Positions 25,655 to 34,697 of a stretch of DNA of 64,000 nucleotides are shown one piece after another. The notes below the pieces were generated by a model. That model searched no databases, was not told the DNA's origin, and saw only the letters and a program-made list of their open reading frames with translations. The DNA comes from Acidobacteriota bacterium (GTDB taxonomy: Bacteria > Acidobacteriota > Vicinamibacteria > Vicinamibacterales > Vicinamibacteraceae). The DNA is taken from contig JADLFL010000046.1 of the NCBI GenBank assembly GCA_020845575.1, positions 1-64,000 on the forward strand, given 5' to 3'. Both the position numbers and the translations under genes were made by a program. Each line of letters begins with the position of its first letter. Position 1 is the first letter of the stretch.

Positions 25655-26410
25655 ATGCCGACCGAATCGGTCGCTCAACTGACGAATCGTTCAGAAATCG
25701 TGACGCTCCTCTCTTCCAGCGGTCCCTCCCAGCGCGTGCTCGTCGTCGAGGACGAACGCAAGCTGGCGCGCGCTCTCGACGAGGGGCTCTACCAGACCGG
25801 CTACGCGGTCACCGTAGTCTCGTCAGGCGAGGACGCGCTCGACGCGCTGACACGCGACGCGTTCGACGTCGTGCTCCTCGACGTGATGCTGCCCGGCCTC
25901 GACGGGTTCGGCGTGGTCTCGGCGATGCGACGTGCCGGCGACGCCACGCCGGTGTTGATGCTGACGGCGCGCGACACGGTCGCCGATCGCGTCGACGGCC
26001 TCGACGCCGGTGCCGACGACTACCTCGTGAAGCCGTTCGAGTGGCCGGAACTCCTCGCGCGACTGCGGGCACTCACCCGTCGCGGCCAACGGCCCGACAC
26101 GCGTCTCTCCATCGCGGATCTCCTCGTCGATCGCGTGGAGCGGATCGCGACGCGCGCCGGTCGGGACCTGCTGCTCACGCCGCGCGAGTTCGACCTGCTG
26201 GCGTATCTGCTGCAGCATGCCGGCCAGGTCGTCTCCCGCGACATGCTCGCGCGCGACGTCTGGCGACAGGACCATCGCGGCACGCCGATCGACAACGTCA
26301 TCGATGTCCATGTGGTACGCCTGCGCCGCAAGGTGGATCACGGCTTCGCACCAGCGCTGATTCACACGATTCGCGGACTGGGCTTTGTCCTGCGCGACAA
26401 TCAGCCGTAG
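25655..26410 (+). CDS. OmpR-family response regulator
   Basis: 251 residues from the ATG at 25655. The receiver domain spans about 28-140, with the acidic pair in VVEDERK, the phosphoacceptor Asp76 in VVLLDVMLPG, Thr in LMLTARD, and Lys in DDYLVKPFEW. A winged-helix DNA-binding domain of OmpR/PhoB type lies at about 155-248 (LTPREFDLLAYLLQHAGQVVSRDMLARDVW, VIDVHVVRLRRKVD, IHTIRGLGFVLR). The stop abuts the histidine-kinase ATG with no gap, so the two are an operon. The target genes are unknown; divergence from isochorismate synthase across a shared operator suggests coordination. Confidence 0.93.
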   Translation: MPTESVAQLTNRSEIVTLLSSSGPSQRVLVVEDERKLARALDEGLYQTGYAVTVVSSGEDALDALTRDAFDVVLLDVMLPGLDGFGVVSAMRRAGDATPVLMLTARDTVADRVDGLDAGADDYLVKPFEWPELLARLRALTRRGQRPDTRLSIADLLVDRVERIATRAGRDLLLTPREFDLLAYLLQHAGQVVSRDMLARDVWRQDHRGTPIDNVIDVHVVRLRRKVDHGFAPALIHTIRGLGFVLRDNQP

Positions 26411-28033
26411 ATGACACAGGGCCTGTCCGGACATCCGGCAGCATCACCGGGACGGGAGACGCAGGATGCCGCACGGCGACCGTCGCTGCACACGCGCGTC
26501 GCCGCGTGGCTCCTGCTGCTGCTCGCCGTCACGCTCGCGGCGTTCGCCGCGGTGCTCTATCTCGCCGTGTCGCACGGGTTGTGGCGGGAATTCGAGGCGC
26601 GGCTCGCACACGAAGTGGACTCCACGCGCAGCGTGCTCGCGCCGTACTGGACGCAGGACGGCATCAGCGAGCCGGCCTACATCAACCCGATTCCCGCGCA
26701 CGACCGCCGGTGGGTCGAGGTGTGGTCGCTGACCGGGGCGCGCCTCTTCCAGTCGCCGCAGGCCGTTGCGCGGCCGATCGACGGCGTCGGTCCTGCCACT
26801 GCCGCGCGCGCCGTGTCAACGCACGACGCGTCGGGCGATCCGATCCGCGTGCTCGACGTGCCCACCGGGATCATCGGCATGCCCGTGATCATGCGTGTGG
26901 TGGAGTCCGAGTCGTCGCTCCGCGCGCAGTTGCGATCGATCCGCGTGCTCATCGTCGCCGGCCTGCTCACGTGCCTGCTCGTAGCCGTACTCGGGTCCTA
27001 TGGCCTGACGCGCTACGCCTTGCGCCCGCTGGGCGATCTCGTGGCGCAGACGGCTGACATCACGGCCGATCGCCTGCACAACGGCGTGCGCATCGAGGGC
27101 GCGGACCGGGAAGTCTTCGCGGTGGCCGAGGCGTTCACGCGTACGCTGCGACGACTCGACGTGTCGTTCGAACAGGCGAAGCGGTTCAGCGCCGACGCGT
27201 CGCACGAACTGCGCACGCCCATCACGTCGATCAGGACGATCGGCCAGGTCGCGCTGCAGGATGCCACAGCGGTGTCCGGCCAACGCGAGGCCATCGCCAG
27301 CATGGTCGAAGAGACGGAGCATCTGACGCGCCTGCTCGACGCCCTGCTCCTGCTCGCCCGCGCCGACGCACAGCAGGCCCCCATCACACTCGCCCCTGTC
27401 GACCTCGGCGCGTTGACGCGCGACATCGCCGACGAATGGGCGGTCGTGTCGGAGGACAGACAGCACACGCTCCTCGTCGACGCGCCCACGCTCACGATCG
27501 ACGGCGATGCGAGCCTGCTACGCCTCGCCATCGGCAACATCCTCGGCAACGCGATCCGCTACACGCCGCCGGGCGGACGGATTCAGGTGAAGGTGTACAC
27601 CTCCGGCAACGGGCAACCGGCAACGGGCAACCGGTCGGTTCAGGCGGGCACCGGGCAGCGGGCACCGGGCACCGGAACCGCACGGCAACCGAGCACCGAC
27701 ATCGCGGCATCGCGGCATTCGGCATTCCCGATGGCGCGCGTGTCCGTGCAGGATTCGGGACCGGGGATCGCACCCGAGCACCAGGCGCTGGTGTTCGAGC
27801 GCTTCTATCGCGTGGATCGCGGGCGATCGCGCGAGGCGGGCGGCACGGGGCTCGGGCTGTCGATCGCGGCGTGGGCGGCGACGGCGCACGGCGGGCAGGT
27901 CACCGTCGAGAGCACGCCCGGCGAAGGCAGCACGTTCATGATCGACGTGCCGATCGCGAGCGCGAACACTCAGTCCGGGGCGATGCGTCCTACGCGATCC
28001 GGCGATCCCTCGCGCGACTTGAACGTCACGTAG
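26411..28033 (+). CDS. Membrane sensor histidine kinase with repeat-encoded insert in the ATPase domain
   Basis: 540 residues. TM1 about 32-55, a periplasmic sensor, TM2 about 178-200, HAMP, then HisKA with the phospho-His265 in SADASHELRTPITSI. The N-box is IGNILGNAIRYTPPGGR, the G1 box DSGPGIAPEHQALVFERFYRVDR and the G2 box GGTGLGLSIAAWAATAHGG. About 43 residues between the N-box strand and the G1 box (roughly 398-440, with SGNGQPATGNR and TGQRAPGTG) are encoded by intergenic-type heptamer repeats at 27603-27731. The insert falls between core strands, so the kinase may still fold. The 3' end overlaps the convergent YVTN gene by 64 bp. Confidence 0.9.
   Translation: MTQGLSGHPAASPGRETQDAARRPSLHTRVAAWLLLLLAVTLAAFAAVLYLAVSHGLWREFEARLAHEVDSTRSVLAPYWTQDGISEPAYINPIPAHDRRWVEVWSLTGARLFQSPQAVARPIDGVGPATAARAVSTHDASGDPIRVLDVPTGIIGMPVIMRVVESESSLRAQLRSIRVLIVAGLLTCLLVAVLGSYGLTRYALRPLGDLVAQTADITADRLHNGVRIEGADREVFAVAEAFTRTLRRLDVSFEQAKRFSADASHELRTPITSIRTIGQVALQDATAVSGQREAIASMVEETEHLTRLLDALLLLARADAQQAPITLAPVDLGALTRDIADEWAVVSEDRQHTLLVDAPTLTIDGDASLLRLAIGNILGNAIRYTPPGGRIQVKVYTSGNGQPATGNRSVQAGTGQRAPGTGTARQPSTDIAASRHSAFPMARVSVQDSGPGIAPEHQALVFERFYRVDRGRSREAGGTGLGLSIAAWAATAHGGQVTVESTPGEGSTFMIDVPIASANTQSGAMRPTRSGDPSRDLNVT
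27603..27731. repeat. Composite heptamer array inside a coding region
   Basis: CGGCAAC/GGGCAAC units (27604-27631), GGGCACC/GGGCAGC units (27646-27673) and CGGCATT-type units (about 27704-27728) follow one another, the same three unit types seen separately in spacers. The total length keeps the histidine-kinase frame open. Confidence 0.9.
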
Positions 28034-28974
28034 GCGACGCCCGTGCGCGGATCGACAGCCACCGTGTTGGGCCGCGTGCCTCCCGTGCGCGTCTCGATGA
28101 CCGTCAGCGTGCGCGTGTCGATCACCGACACCGTCTCGGCGCCCCTGTTGGTCACGTAGAGACGCTGCCGCGCAGTGTCGAGCGCCAGTCCCAGCGCGCC
28201 ATCACCTGTCGCGATTGTCTCCACGACCTTCCCGCTCGCCACGTCGAGCGCCGTCACGGTGCCCGACCGCTGATGGCTCGCGTAGAGACGGTCCGCCGCA
28301 CCGTCGTACTCCAGGTGCGTCGTCCCTGCGCCACCGGACGCGAAGCGGCGCACGACCTGCCGCGTGGCGAGATCGATCTCGATGATCTCGCTGCTGGCGA
28401 TGCTGCACGTGAACAACCGGTTGCGCCTGGTGTCGAGCGCGAGGCCTGTCGAACGTCCGCCGACGTTGGTGATTTCGTGCGCGATCGTGTGCGTTGCCCC
28501 GTCGATCACCCAGATGCGGCTCGCGGGCTCCGGAATCGAGACGTACACGCGATTGGCCACGGGGTCGACGAGTGCGCGGAACACGTGCGCGCCAGGATCG
28601 CCGGCCTTGCCGATCGTGGCGATCGTGCGGCCCGAGACGGCGTCGATCGCCACGACGGTGCCCGTCGTGGTGCTCGTGCCATACAGCACGCGCGTGCGGT
28701 CGTTGAACGCCAGCCCGAATACGGGCCTGCCGTCGGTGTCCAATGACGTCCGCTCGCGCAGGGTCTTCGGATCGAGCACGAAGATGCGTCGCGCCGATGG
28801 TTCCGTCGACGCGACGTACACCGCGTCGGTGCTCATCCCGACGACCACTTCATAGATACCGGCGCCGACGGATCGCAACGTCATCGATCGGGTACTCGCC
28901 GCGGTGTGCGCGTACGACACGACGCACGCCAGCACCAGGATGGCGGCCCGCGCGGCGCCCGCCAGCCGCGTCAT
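27970..28974 (-). CDS. Exported YVTN-repeat beta-propeller protein
   Basis: 334 residues with a signal peptide (AAILVLACVVSYAHTAAS). It consists of repeated propeller blades: AVYVASTEPSARRIFVLDPKTLRER, RVLYGTSTTTGTVVAIDAVSGRTIATI, NRVYVSIPEPASRIWVIDGATH, RLYVTNRGAETVSVIDTRTLTVIETRTGG. No catalytic motif is seen; such proteins serve as periplasmic binding scaffolds. It lies 10 bp downstream of the lactate/glycolate permease on the same strand and is probably cotranscribed. Its C-terminal codons overlap the end of the convergent histidine kinase. Confidence 0.8.
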   Translation of the reverse strand: MTRLAGAARAAILVLACVVSYAHTAASTRSMTLRSVGAGIYEVVVGMSTDAVYVASTEPSARRIFVLDPKTLRERTSLDTDGRPVFGLAFNDRTRVLYGTSTTTGTVVAIDAVSGRTIATIGKAGDPGAHVFRALVDPVANRVYVSIPEPASRIWVIDGATHTIAHEITNVGGRSTGLALDTRRNRLFTCSIASSEIIEIDLATRQVVRRFASGGAGTTHLEYDGAADRLYASHQRSGTVTALDVASGKVVETIATGDGALGLALDTARQRLYVTNRGAETVSVIDTRTLTVIETRTGGTRPNTVAVDPRTGVAYVTFKSREGSPDRVGRIAPD

Positions 28975-28984
28975 GGCGCGCCCC

Positions 28985-30619
28985 TCACCACACCAGGTGC
29001 GTGAACGGCGGGACGTAGGCCTGCAACAGGACCAGGCCGCCGACCATCGCCGCGAGGACGAGACTGTGCCAGAACACGTACCGCAGGATGTCGCCCTCGT
29101 GCCCGTACCACCGCGTCGCCGTGCTGGCGACCACGATGCTCTGGGCGTCGATCATCTTGCCCATGACGCCGCCCGAGCTGTTGGAGGCCGCCATCAGCAC
29201 GGGATTGAGTCCGAGCTGTTCCGCCGTGATCCGCTGCAGGCTTCCGAAGAGCACGTTCGACGAGGTGTCCGATCCCGTGAGTGCGACGCCGAGCCACCCG
29301 AGCATGGTGCCGAAGAACGGGTACAGGACACCAGTCCCCGCGAAGGCGAGACCGAGCGTGGCATCGAGCCCCGAGTAGCGCGTGGTGAACCCGATCGCCA
29401 TCATCACGGCAATCGTGACGAGCGACGTGCGCACGAGCACGAGCGTCCTGACGTACGTCCTGACGAGTTCCGCGATGGAGCAGCCCATCACGAGTCCGGC
29501 AACGATCGCGGCGATGAAGATGCTCGTGCCCGTGGCCGACAGCCACGACACGGCGAACAACGCCGGCTCGCGCGCGGCCTCGGCCACCACCGGCGGCACA
29601 CGCTGGATGAGGTCGTGCAGACCCGGCACCGCGAGGCGCACGGTGGTCCAGTCGTCGAGCGCGGCCTTCACGGGCGGGAGTCCCCACACGAACACGAGCG
29701 CGCTGAGAATCGCCCACGGCACCCATGCCCGGATGACATCGGCACGCGTCGGCTCCGCCGCACCATCGTCCTGACGCGCGCCGAGGCGGTCGCCCGGCGT
29801 CCAGCCGTCTGACGGTTGCCACACCCTTAGGAACAGCACCAGCGACAGCATCGACGCGATGGCCGCCGCCACGTCGACGAGCCAGGGACCATGCAGGTTG
29901 GAGACGAGCCCCTGGAGCACCGCGAACGGCACGCCGGCGGCGAGGATTGCCGGCCAGACGCCGATCATGCCGCGCCAGCCCGCGAACGCCGCGATGAGCC
30001 AGAACGGGACGATCACGGAGAACAGCGGCAACTGGCGACCGACCATGCCGCTCAACGCGAGCAGGTCGAGTCCGCTCACGGCGCTCAACGCGATGATGGG
30101 CGTGCCGAGGGCACCGAACGCCACGGGCGCCGTGTTGGCGATGAGCGAGAGTCCCGATGCGGCGAGTGGCGCGAAGCCAAGCCCGATCAGGAGCGCGCCG
30201 GTGACGGCGACGGGCGTCCCGAAGCCAGCGGCCCCCTCGAAGAACGCGCCGAAGGCGAACGCCACGAGCAGGAGTTGCAGCCGCGCGTCGCGCGTGACGT
30301 GCGTGATGCTCTGCCGCAGCGTGGCGAACAAGCCGCGCTGTTCGGTGAGCTGGTAGAGGAAGATGACGTTGATGACGATCCAGCCGATGGGCAGCAACCC
30401 GTAAGCGGCACCGTACCCAGCGCTCGCGAATGCCATCGAGGCCGGCATGCCGAACAGCCCGATGGCCACGACGAGCGACGTCACGAGGCCGACGAGCGCC
30501 GCCTTGTGCGCGTGCAGCTTCAGGAACGCCAGCGATCCGAGCAACGCCACGATGGGCAACGCCGCGAAGATGGTGGACAGCCAGGCCTGCCCGAAGGGGT
30601 CGTACACCTGCTGCCACAT
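28985..30619 (-). CDS. L-lactate/glycolate permease (LctP/GlcA family)
   Basis: 544 residues with 12 or more membrane segments. LctP hallmarks: [65 protein letters not shown], and the C-terminal [20 protein letters not shown]. It is a proton symporter for lactate, glycolate or related 2-hydroxy acids in the inner membrane. It is divergently transcribed from glcDEF, which makes glycolate (or D-lactate) the likely substrate here. The 182-bp divergent spacer is mostly heptamer repeats; I could not assign a promoter. Confidence 0.9.
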   Translation of the reverse strand: MWQQVYDPFGQAWLSTIFAALPIVALLGSLAFLKLHAHKAALVGLVTSLVVAIGLFGMPASMAFASAGYGAAYGLLPIGWIVINVIFLYQLTEQRGLFATLRQSITHVTRDARLQLLLVAFAFGAFFEGAAGFGTPVAVTGALLIGLGFAPLAASGLSLIANTAPVAFGALGTPIIALSAVSGLDLLALSGMVGRQLPLFSVIVPFWLIAAFAGWRGMIGVWPAILAAGVPFAVLQGLVSNLHGPWLVDVAAAIASMLSLVLFLRVWQPSDGWTPGDRLGARQDDGAAEPTRADVIRAWVPWAILSALVFVWGLPPVKAALDDWTTVRLAVPGLHDLIQRVPPVVAEAAREPALFAVSWLSATGTSIFIAAIVAGLVMGCSIAELVRTYVRTLVLVRTSLVTIAVMMAIGFTTRYSGLDATLGLAFAGTGVLYPFFGTMLGWLGVALTGSDTSSNVLFGSLQRITAEQLGLNPVLMAASNSSGGVMGKMIDAQSIVVASTATRWYGHEGDILRYVFWHSLVLAAMVGGLVLLQAYVPPFTHLVW

Positions 30620-30643
30620 GGACGAAGGCTCCTCTTCTGTTCA

Positions 30644-30782
30644 CTCACGGCTCACGGCTCACGGCTCATGGCTTGCGGAACAGCACTCGTTGGTCAGTTG
30701 CCGGCTTGTCCACCGCAGCGCGCGGCGCGAAGGCAGGCCGATTGCCGGGTTGCCGGTTGCCGGTTGCCGGTTGCCGGTTGCC
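30644..30782. repeat. Two heptamer arrays in the permease/glcD divergent spacer
   Basis: Five CTCACGG-type units (30644-30678) and five perfect GGTTGCC units (30748-30782). The second array ends 19 bp before the glcD start codon, so unit-number changes could alter promoter or leader spacing. Confidence 0.92.
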
Positions 30783-30801
30783 GGAGTATAGACTGCCACC
30801 T

Positions 30802-32247
30802 GTGGCGCGCGAAGATCTCCTGCCAGCGCTCGGGCGCGTGGTGCCTGCCGATCGCCTGCTGACGCGGCCTGGCGCGCTCGCACCATACGAGTTCGACGGC
30901 CTCACCGCGTATCGCGCACGCCCCTGCGCGGTGATCCTGGCCGAATCGGCGGACGAGGTGATCGAAACCGTGCGGCTGTGCCACGCGGCGCGCGTGCCGT
31001 TCATGGCGCGCGGAAGCGGGACCAGCCTGTCTGGCGGCGCGGTGCCCATCGAAGACGGCGTGGTCATCGCGCTCAATCGCCTGAACCGCGTGCTCCGGCT
31101 CGATCCCGATGCCCGCATCGCCGTCGTGGAACCCGGGGTCGTCAACCTCGCCGTCACGGCACTTGCCGCTCCGCACGGTCTCTACTACGCTCCCGATCCC
31201 TCGAGCCAGTCGGTGTGCACCATCGGCGGCAACGTGGCCTTCAACTCCGGTGGCGCGCACTGCTTCCGTCATGGCATGACGGCCAACCACGTGCTGGGGC
31301 TGCGCGTGGTGCTCGGCGACGGCACCGTGGTGACGCTTGGCGGCGAGAGCCTCGAACAGGTCGGGCCGGACATGACGGGGCTCTTCATCGGCTCGGAAGG
31401 CCTGTTCGGCGTGGCGCTGGAGATCACGCTGCGTCTCGTGACGCGGCCAGCGCTCTACCGCACGATGCTTGCCGCGTACGACAGCCTGCAGGCGGCAGGC
31501 GATGCCGTCTCGCGCGTGATCGAGTCGGGTCTGCTGCCGGGCGCGATGGAGATCATGGATCGGCTCGCGATGGACGCCGCCGAGGCCGCCGTCCAGGCTG
31601 GCTACCCTCGCGACGCCGCGGCCGTCCTCATCGTGGAGTGCGAAGGTGAATCGCCGCAGGTCGAGGCCGAGTTCACGCGCCTGATGCAGATCATCGAGGC
31701 GTCTGGCGCCGCGCACACGCACGTGGCCGCCGACGATGACGAACGGGCGCTGATCTGGAAGGGCCGCAAGTGCGCGTTCTCGGCCGTGGGGCGCCTCAGT
31801 CCCGACTTCATCGTGCAGGACGGCGTGGTACCGCGCGCGCGGCTCGGCGAGGCACTGGCCGCGATCGAGGCCTTGTCCCGGACGCACGGCGTTCGCGTAG
31901 CCAACGTCTTCCACGCCGGCGATGGCAACCTGCACCCGTTGATCCTCTACGACGGCCGTGTGAGTGGCGCACACGATCGCGCCGAGGCGCTGGCGGCCGA
32001 CATCCTGCGGTTGTGCATCAGCCTCGGTGGATCGATCACCGGCGAGCACGGCGTAGGCCTGGAGAAGCGCGCGTTCCTCCGCGAGATGTACGGAGAGCCC
32101 GATATCGACTGGATGCGACGACTCCGCGCCGCGATGGACCCGCACGCCGTGGCCAATCCTGGCAAGAAGCTCGATCCGGCCTTCGACATCCCTGCCTCGC
32201 ACGGCCTCCACCCGCTCGAGCGCGCGGGCGTGATCTCGCGCGTATGA
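30802..32247 (+). CDS. glcD: Glycolate oxidase FAD-binding subunit GlcD
   Basis: 481 residues from the GTG at 30802; the frame is open further upstream only because the repeats contain no stop codons. FAD-linked oxidase of the VAO fold: the pyrophosphate loop [52 protein letters not shown], and the C-terminal [19 protein letters not shown] with [12 protein letters not shown]. With GlcE and GlcF it oxidises glycolate to glyoxylate and passes electrons to the quinone pool at the membrane. D-lactate is an alternative substrate for this family. Its stop overlaps the glcE ATG (ATGA). Confidence 0.93.
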   Translation: MAREDLLPALGRVVPADRLLTRPGALAPYEFDGLTAYRARPCAVILAESADEVIETVRLCHAARVPFMARGSGTSLSGGAVPIEDGVVIALNRLNRVLRLDPDARIAVVEPGVVNLAVTALAAPHGLYYAPDPSSQSVCTIGGNVAFNSGGAHCFRHGMTANHVLGLRVVLGDGTVVTLGGESLEQVGPDMTGLFIGSEGLFGVALEITLRLVTRPALYRTMLAAYDSLQAAGDAVSRVIESGLLPGAMEIMDRLAMDAAEAAVQAGYPRDAAAVLIVECEGESPQVEAEFTRLMQIIEASGAAHTHVAADDDERALIWKGRKCAFSAVGRLSPDFIVQDGVVPRARLGEALAAIEALSRTHGVRVANVFHAGDGNLHPLILYDGRVSGAHDRAEALAADILRLCISLGGSITGEHGVGLEKRAFLREMYGEPDIDWMRRLRAAMDPHAVANPGKKLDPAFDIPASHGLHPLERAGVISRV

Positions 32248-33323
32248 CCACGGCACGCCCCACGACCATCGACGATCTCGCGGCGCTCGTGCCGAGTCGG
32301 ACTCGCTGGCACGTGCGTGCTGGCGGCACCAAACCGGCACTCTCGACGCCACCGCCGGACGTCGACCAGTTGAACCTCGCCGGCCTCACCGGCATCACCG
32401 AGTATTCGCCGGAGGAGTGTACGTTCACCGCGCTCGCCGGGACGCGTCTCTCAGACGTGCAGCACGCACTGGCCCCGCACCGACAGTACCTCCCGTTCGA
32501 TCCGCCGTTCGCACCGGCGGGCGCGACGCTGGGTGGAACGGTGGCCGCCGGTGTCAGCGGGCCGGGCCGTCTGCGGTTCGGCGGCGTCCGCGACTTCCTC
32601 ATCGGCGTCCGCCTGGTCGACGGCGACGGGCATGTCCGTCAGAGCGGCGGCAAGGTGGTGAAGAACGCCGCTGGGTTCCTCCTCCATCAGGCGCTCGTCG
32701 GCAGCGCGGGACGATTCGCCGTGCTGGCCGAGCTCACGTTCAAGGTCTTCCCGGCACCGGAAGCCTCCGCCACTGTCGCGATCGCGACGGGCAGCGTTAC
32801 CGACGCCGTCGCACTGATGCTGATGGTGCAGCGTGAGCGCTTCGACGTCGACGCGATGGACATCGCGCCGCCGGGCACGCTTTTCGTGCGGCTCTCGGGA
32901 TTCGCCGAGGCGCTTCCCGCGCGTCTCGAGCGCCTGCAACGTGTTGCCGGCATCAGTGCGCATGTCCTTACAGGTTCGGACGAGGCGTCCGTGTGGCGAG
33001 AGGCGCGTGAATGCGAGTGGAGCGAGGACGGCGCGTCGCTGGTACGTGTCCCGCTCACGAGTTCGCAGGTCGCGCGACTCGACGTGAGTCTCGACGCCCA
33101 TGGCGTACGCCGGCGATACAGCGTCGCTGGCAACCTTGCGTGGATCGCGTGGACACCGCCGCTCGACACGCTCGACACGCTCTTGCGCGGTCTCGGACTC
33201 GGCGGTCAGGTGTTGATCGCTCCGACACCTCTCCACTCGCCGTTCCTCGGCATCGTCACGGCAGGCGTGTTCGACGAGCGCGTGCGGACGGTGCTCGATC
33301 CGCATCGCCGATTCGCAGGGTGA
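32244..33323 (+). CDS. glcE: Glycolate oxidase FAD-binding subunit GlcE
   Basis: 359 residues from the ATG at 32244, overlapping the glcD stop by 4 bp. A shorter FAD-domain protein: [33 protein letters not shown], the loop [34 protein letters not shown], and [36 protein letters not shown], all diagnostic of GlcE. It is an obligate partner of GlcD and GlcF in the glycolate oxidase complex. Order glcD-glcE-glcF is as in E. coli, but without glcC, glcG or glcB in this window. Confidence 0.92.
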   Translation: MTTARPTTIDDLAALVPSRTRWHVRAGGTKPALSTPPPDVDQLNLAGLTGITEYSPEECTFTALAGTRLSDVQHALAPHRQYLPFDPPFAPAGATLGGTVAAGVSGPGRLRFGGVRDFLIGVRLVDGDGHVRQSGGKVVKNAAGFLLHQALVGSAGRFAVLAELTFKVFPAPEASATVAIATGSVTDAVALMLMVQRERFDVDAMDIAPPGTLFVRLSGFAEALPARLERLQRVAGISAHVLTGSDEASVWREARECEWSEDGASLVRVPLTSSQVARLDVSLDAHGVRRRYSVAGNLAWIAWTPPLDTLDTLLRGLGLGGQVLIAPTPLHSPFLGIVTAGVFDERVRTVLDPHRRFAG

Positions 33324-33329
33324 CAGGCA

Positions 33330-34619
33330 GTGCAGCATCACATCCCGCCGGATCCGTCGAACCCGCAGCGCAACGCCATGGCACGCGCCGTGGAAACGTG
33401 CGTGCACTGCGGCTTCTGCCTCACGGCCTGTCCCACCTATCAGGTGCTCGGCGAGGAGATGGACTCGCCGCGCGGGCGGATCGTGCTGATGAAGCAGGTG
33501 CTCGAAGGCACGCTGTCTGCCGATGACGCACAGCCGCACGTGGACCGCTGCCTCGGCTGTCTCGGCTGCGTCACGGCGTGCCCATCACGTGTGGCGTATG
33601 GCGATCTGCTCGTGCCGTTCCGGTCGTCGCCGGTAACCCGAGGCACATCGACTCTCGATCGCCTGCAGCGACAACTCCTGCTCGACACGCTGGAATCGCC
33701 GGCACTGTTCAGGGTGTCGGCCCGCCTGGGCGCGATCGCGAAGCGCGCCGCGCGCGTACTGCCGGCACGCGTCAGGCCGATGCTCGATCTGCTGCCGACG
33801 CGACTGCCCGAACCGGTGGCCATCCCGCCGCTCGTCAAGCCGATCGGCCCTCGACGCGCCCGGGTTGGCCTGCTTGCGGGATGCGTGCAACAGGCGCTCG
33901 GTCCGGAGATCGCCCTCACCACGGTACGCGTGCTCGCCGCCAATGGCGTCGAGGTGGTGACGCCGCCGCAGCAGGGCTGCTGCGGTGCGCTGGCGCTGCA
34001 CACGGGCGAAGCCGACCGCGCATACGACAGGGCCACGGCGCTCATCAGGGCGTTCCCGCCCGATCTCGACGCGGTCGTCACCAACGCCGCCGGCTGTGGG
34101 TCGGCGATGAAAGAATACGGACACGCCTTCGCGGGGCGCGCGCAGGAGGACGCGCTGGCGGCGTTCTCGTCACGCGTGCGTGACGTGTCGGAGTTTCTTC
34201 ACGCATTGGGCCAGGTGCCGATGCCGCCGCTCGACGAACCGCTGGTCGTGGCCTATCACGACGCCTGCCACCTCTCGCACGCACAGGGCATCCGCCGCGC
34301 GCCGCGCGCGCTGCTCGCGTCGATCCCGAACGTACGGATCGTCGACATCCCGGATGGCGACATCTGCTGCGGATCGGCAGGCCTCTACAACGTCGAACAC
34401 CCGGACATCGCGGACACCCTCGGCGCGCGCAAGGCCCGCGCCGTGGCCACCACCGGCGCCGACGTCCTGACAGCCGGCAACATCGGCTGCCTCGTCCAGA
34501 TCGCGCGCCATCTGAATGCCGCAGGCACCCCGATCCCCGTCATGCACACGATGGTGTTGCTCGACAGGGCGATACGGAATGCTCCGGCAACCGGCAACGG
34601 GCAACCGGCAACAGGATAG
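33330..34619 (+). CDS. glcF: Glycolate oxidase iron-sulfur subunit GlcF
   Basis: 429 residues starting at GTG 33330, 6 bp after glcE. Two [4Fe-4S] ferredoxin motifs (CVHCGFCLTACP and CLGCLGCVTACP) are followed by two CCG domains (QGCCGALALHTGE; DICCGSAGLYNVEHP), the normal GlcF plan. It carries electrons from the flavin subunits to quinone. The last ~9 residues (APATGNGQPATG) are encoded by an intergenic-type heptamer array, so the original stop codon has probably been lost or moved and the tail replaced. The extension is short and probably tolerated. Confidence 0.92.
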   Translation: MQHHIPPDPSNPQRNAMARAVETCVHCGFCLTACPTYQVLGEEMDSPRGRIVLMKQVLEGTLSADDAQPHVDRCLGCLGCVTACPSRVAYGDLLVPFRSSPVTRGTSTLDRLQRQLLLDTLESPALFRVSARLGAIAKRAARVLPARVRPMLDLLPTRLPEPVAIPPLVKPIGPRRARVGLLAGCVQQALGPEIALTTVRVLAANGVEVVTPPQQGCCGALALHTGEADRAYDRATALIRAFPPDLDAVVTNAAGCGSAMKEYGHAFAGRAQEDALAAFSSRVRDVSEFLHALGQVPMPPLDEPLVVAYHDACHLSHAQGIRRAPRALLASIPNVRIVDIPDGDICCGSAGLYNVEHPDIADTLGARKARAVATTGADVLTAGNIGCLVQIARHLNAAGTPIPVMHTMVLLDRAIRNAPATGNGQPATG

Positions 34620-34697
34620 CTACGGCACCGCGGTATCTGGCAGCGGGCAGGGGGTTCCACGTCGTAGCCGTCCGGTTGCCCGTTGCCGGTTGCCGGT
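34584..34697. repeat. Perfect 25-bp inverted pair of heptamer arrays between convergent genes
   Basis: 34584-34608 and 34672-34696 are exact reverse complements (CCGGCAA-type versus GGTTGCC-type units), separated by 63 bp. The left arm forms the 3' end of glcF and the right arm ends one base before the Gfo stop codon. A transcript from either side could fold into a long hairpin. Confidence 0.92.

Noticed and set aside
30430-30801. Long N-terminal extension of GlcD
   Set aside because: The extension is made of stop-free heptamer repeats and antisense of the permease start; the family N-terminus begins at the GTG 30802.
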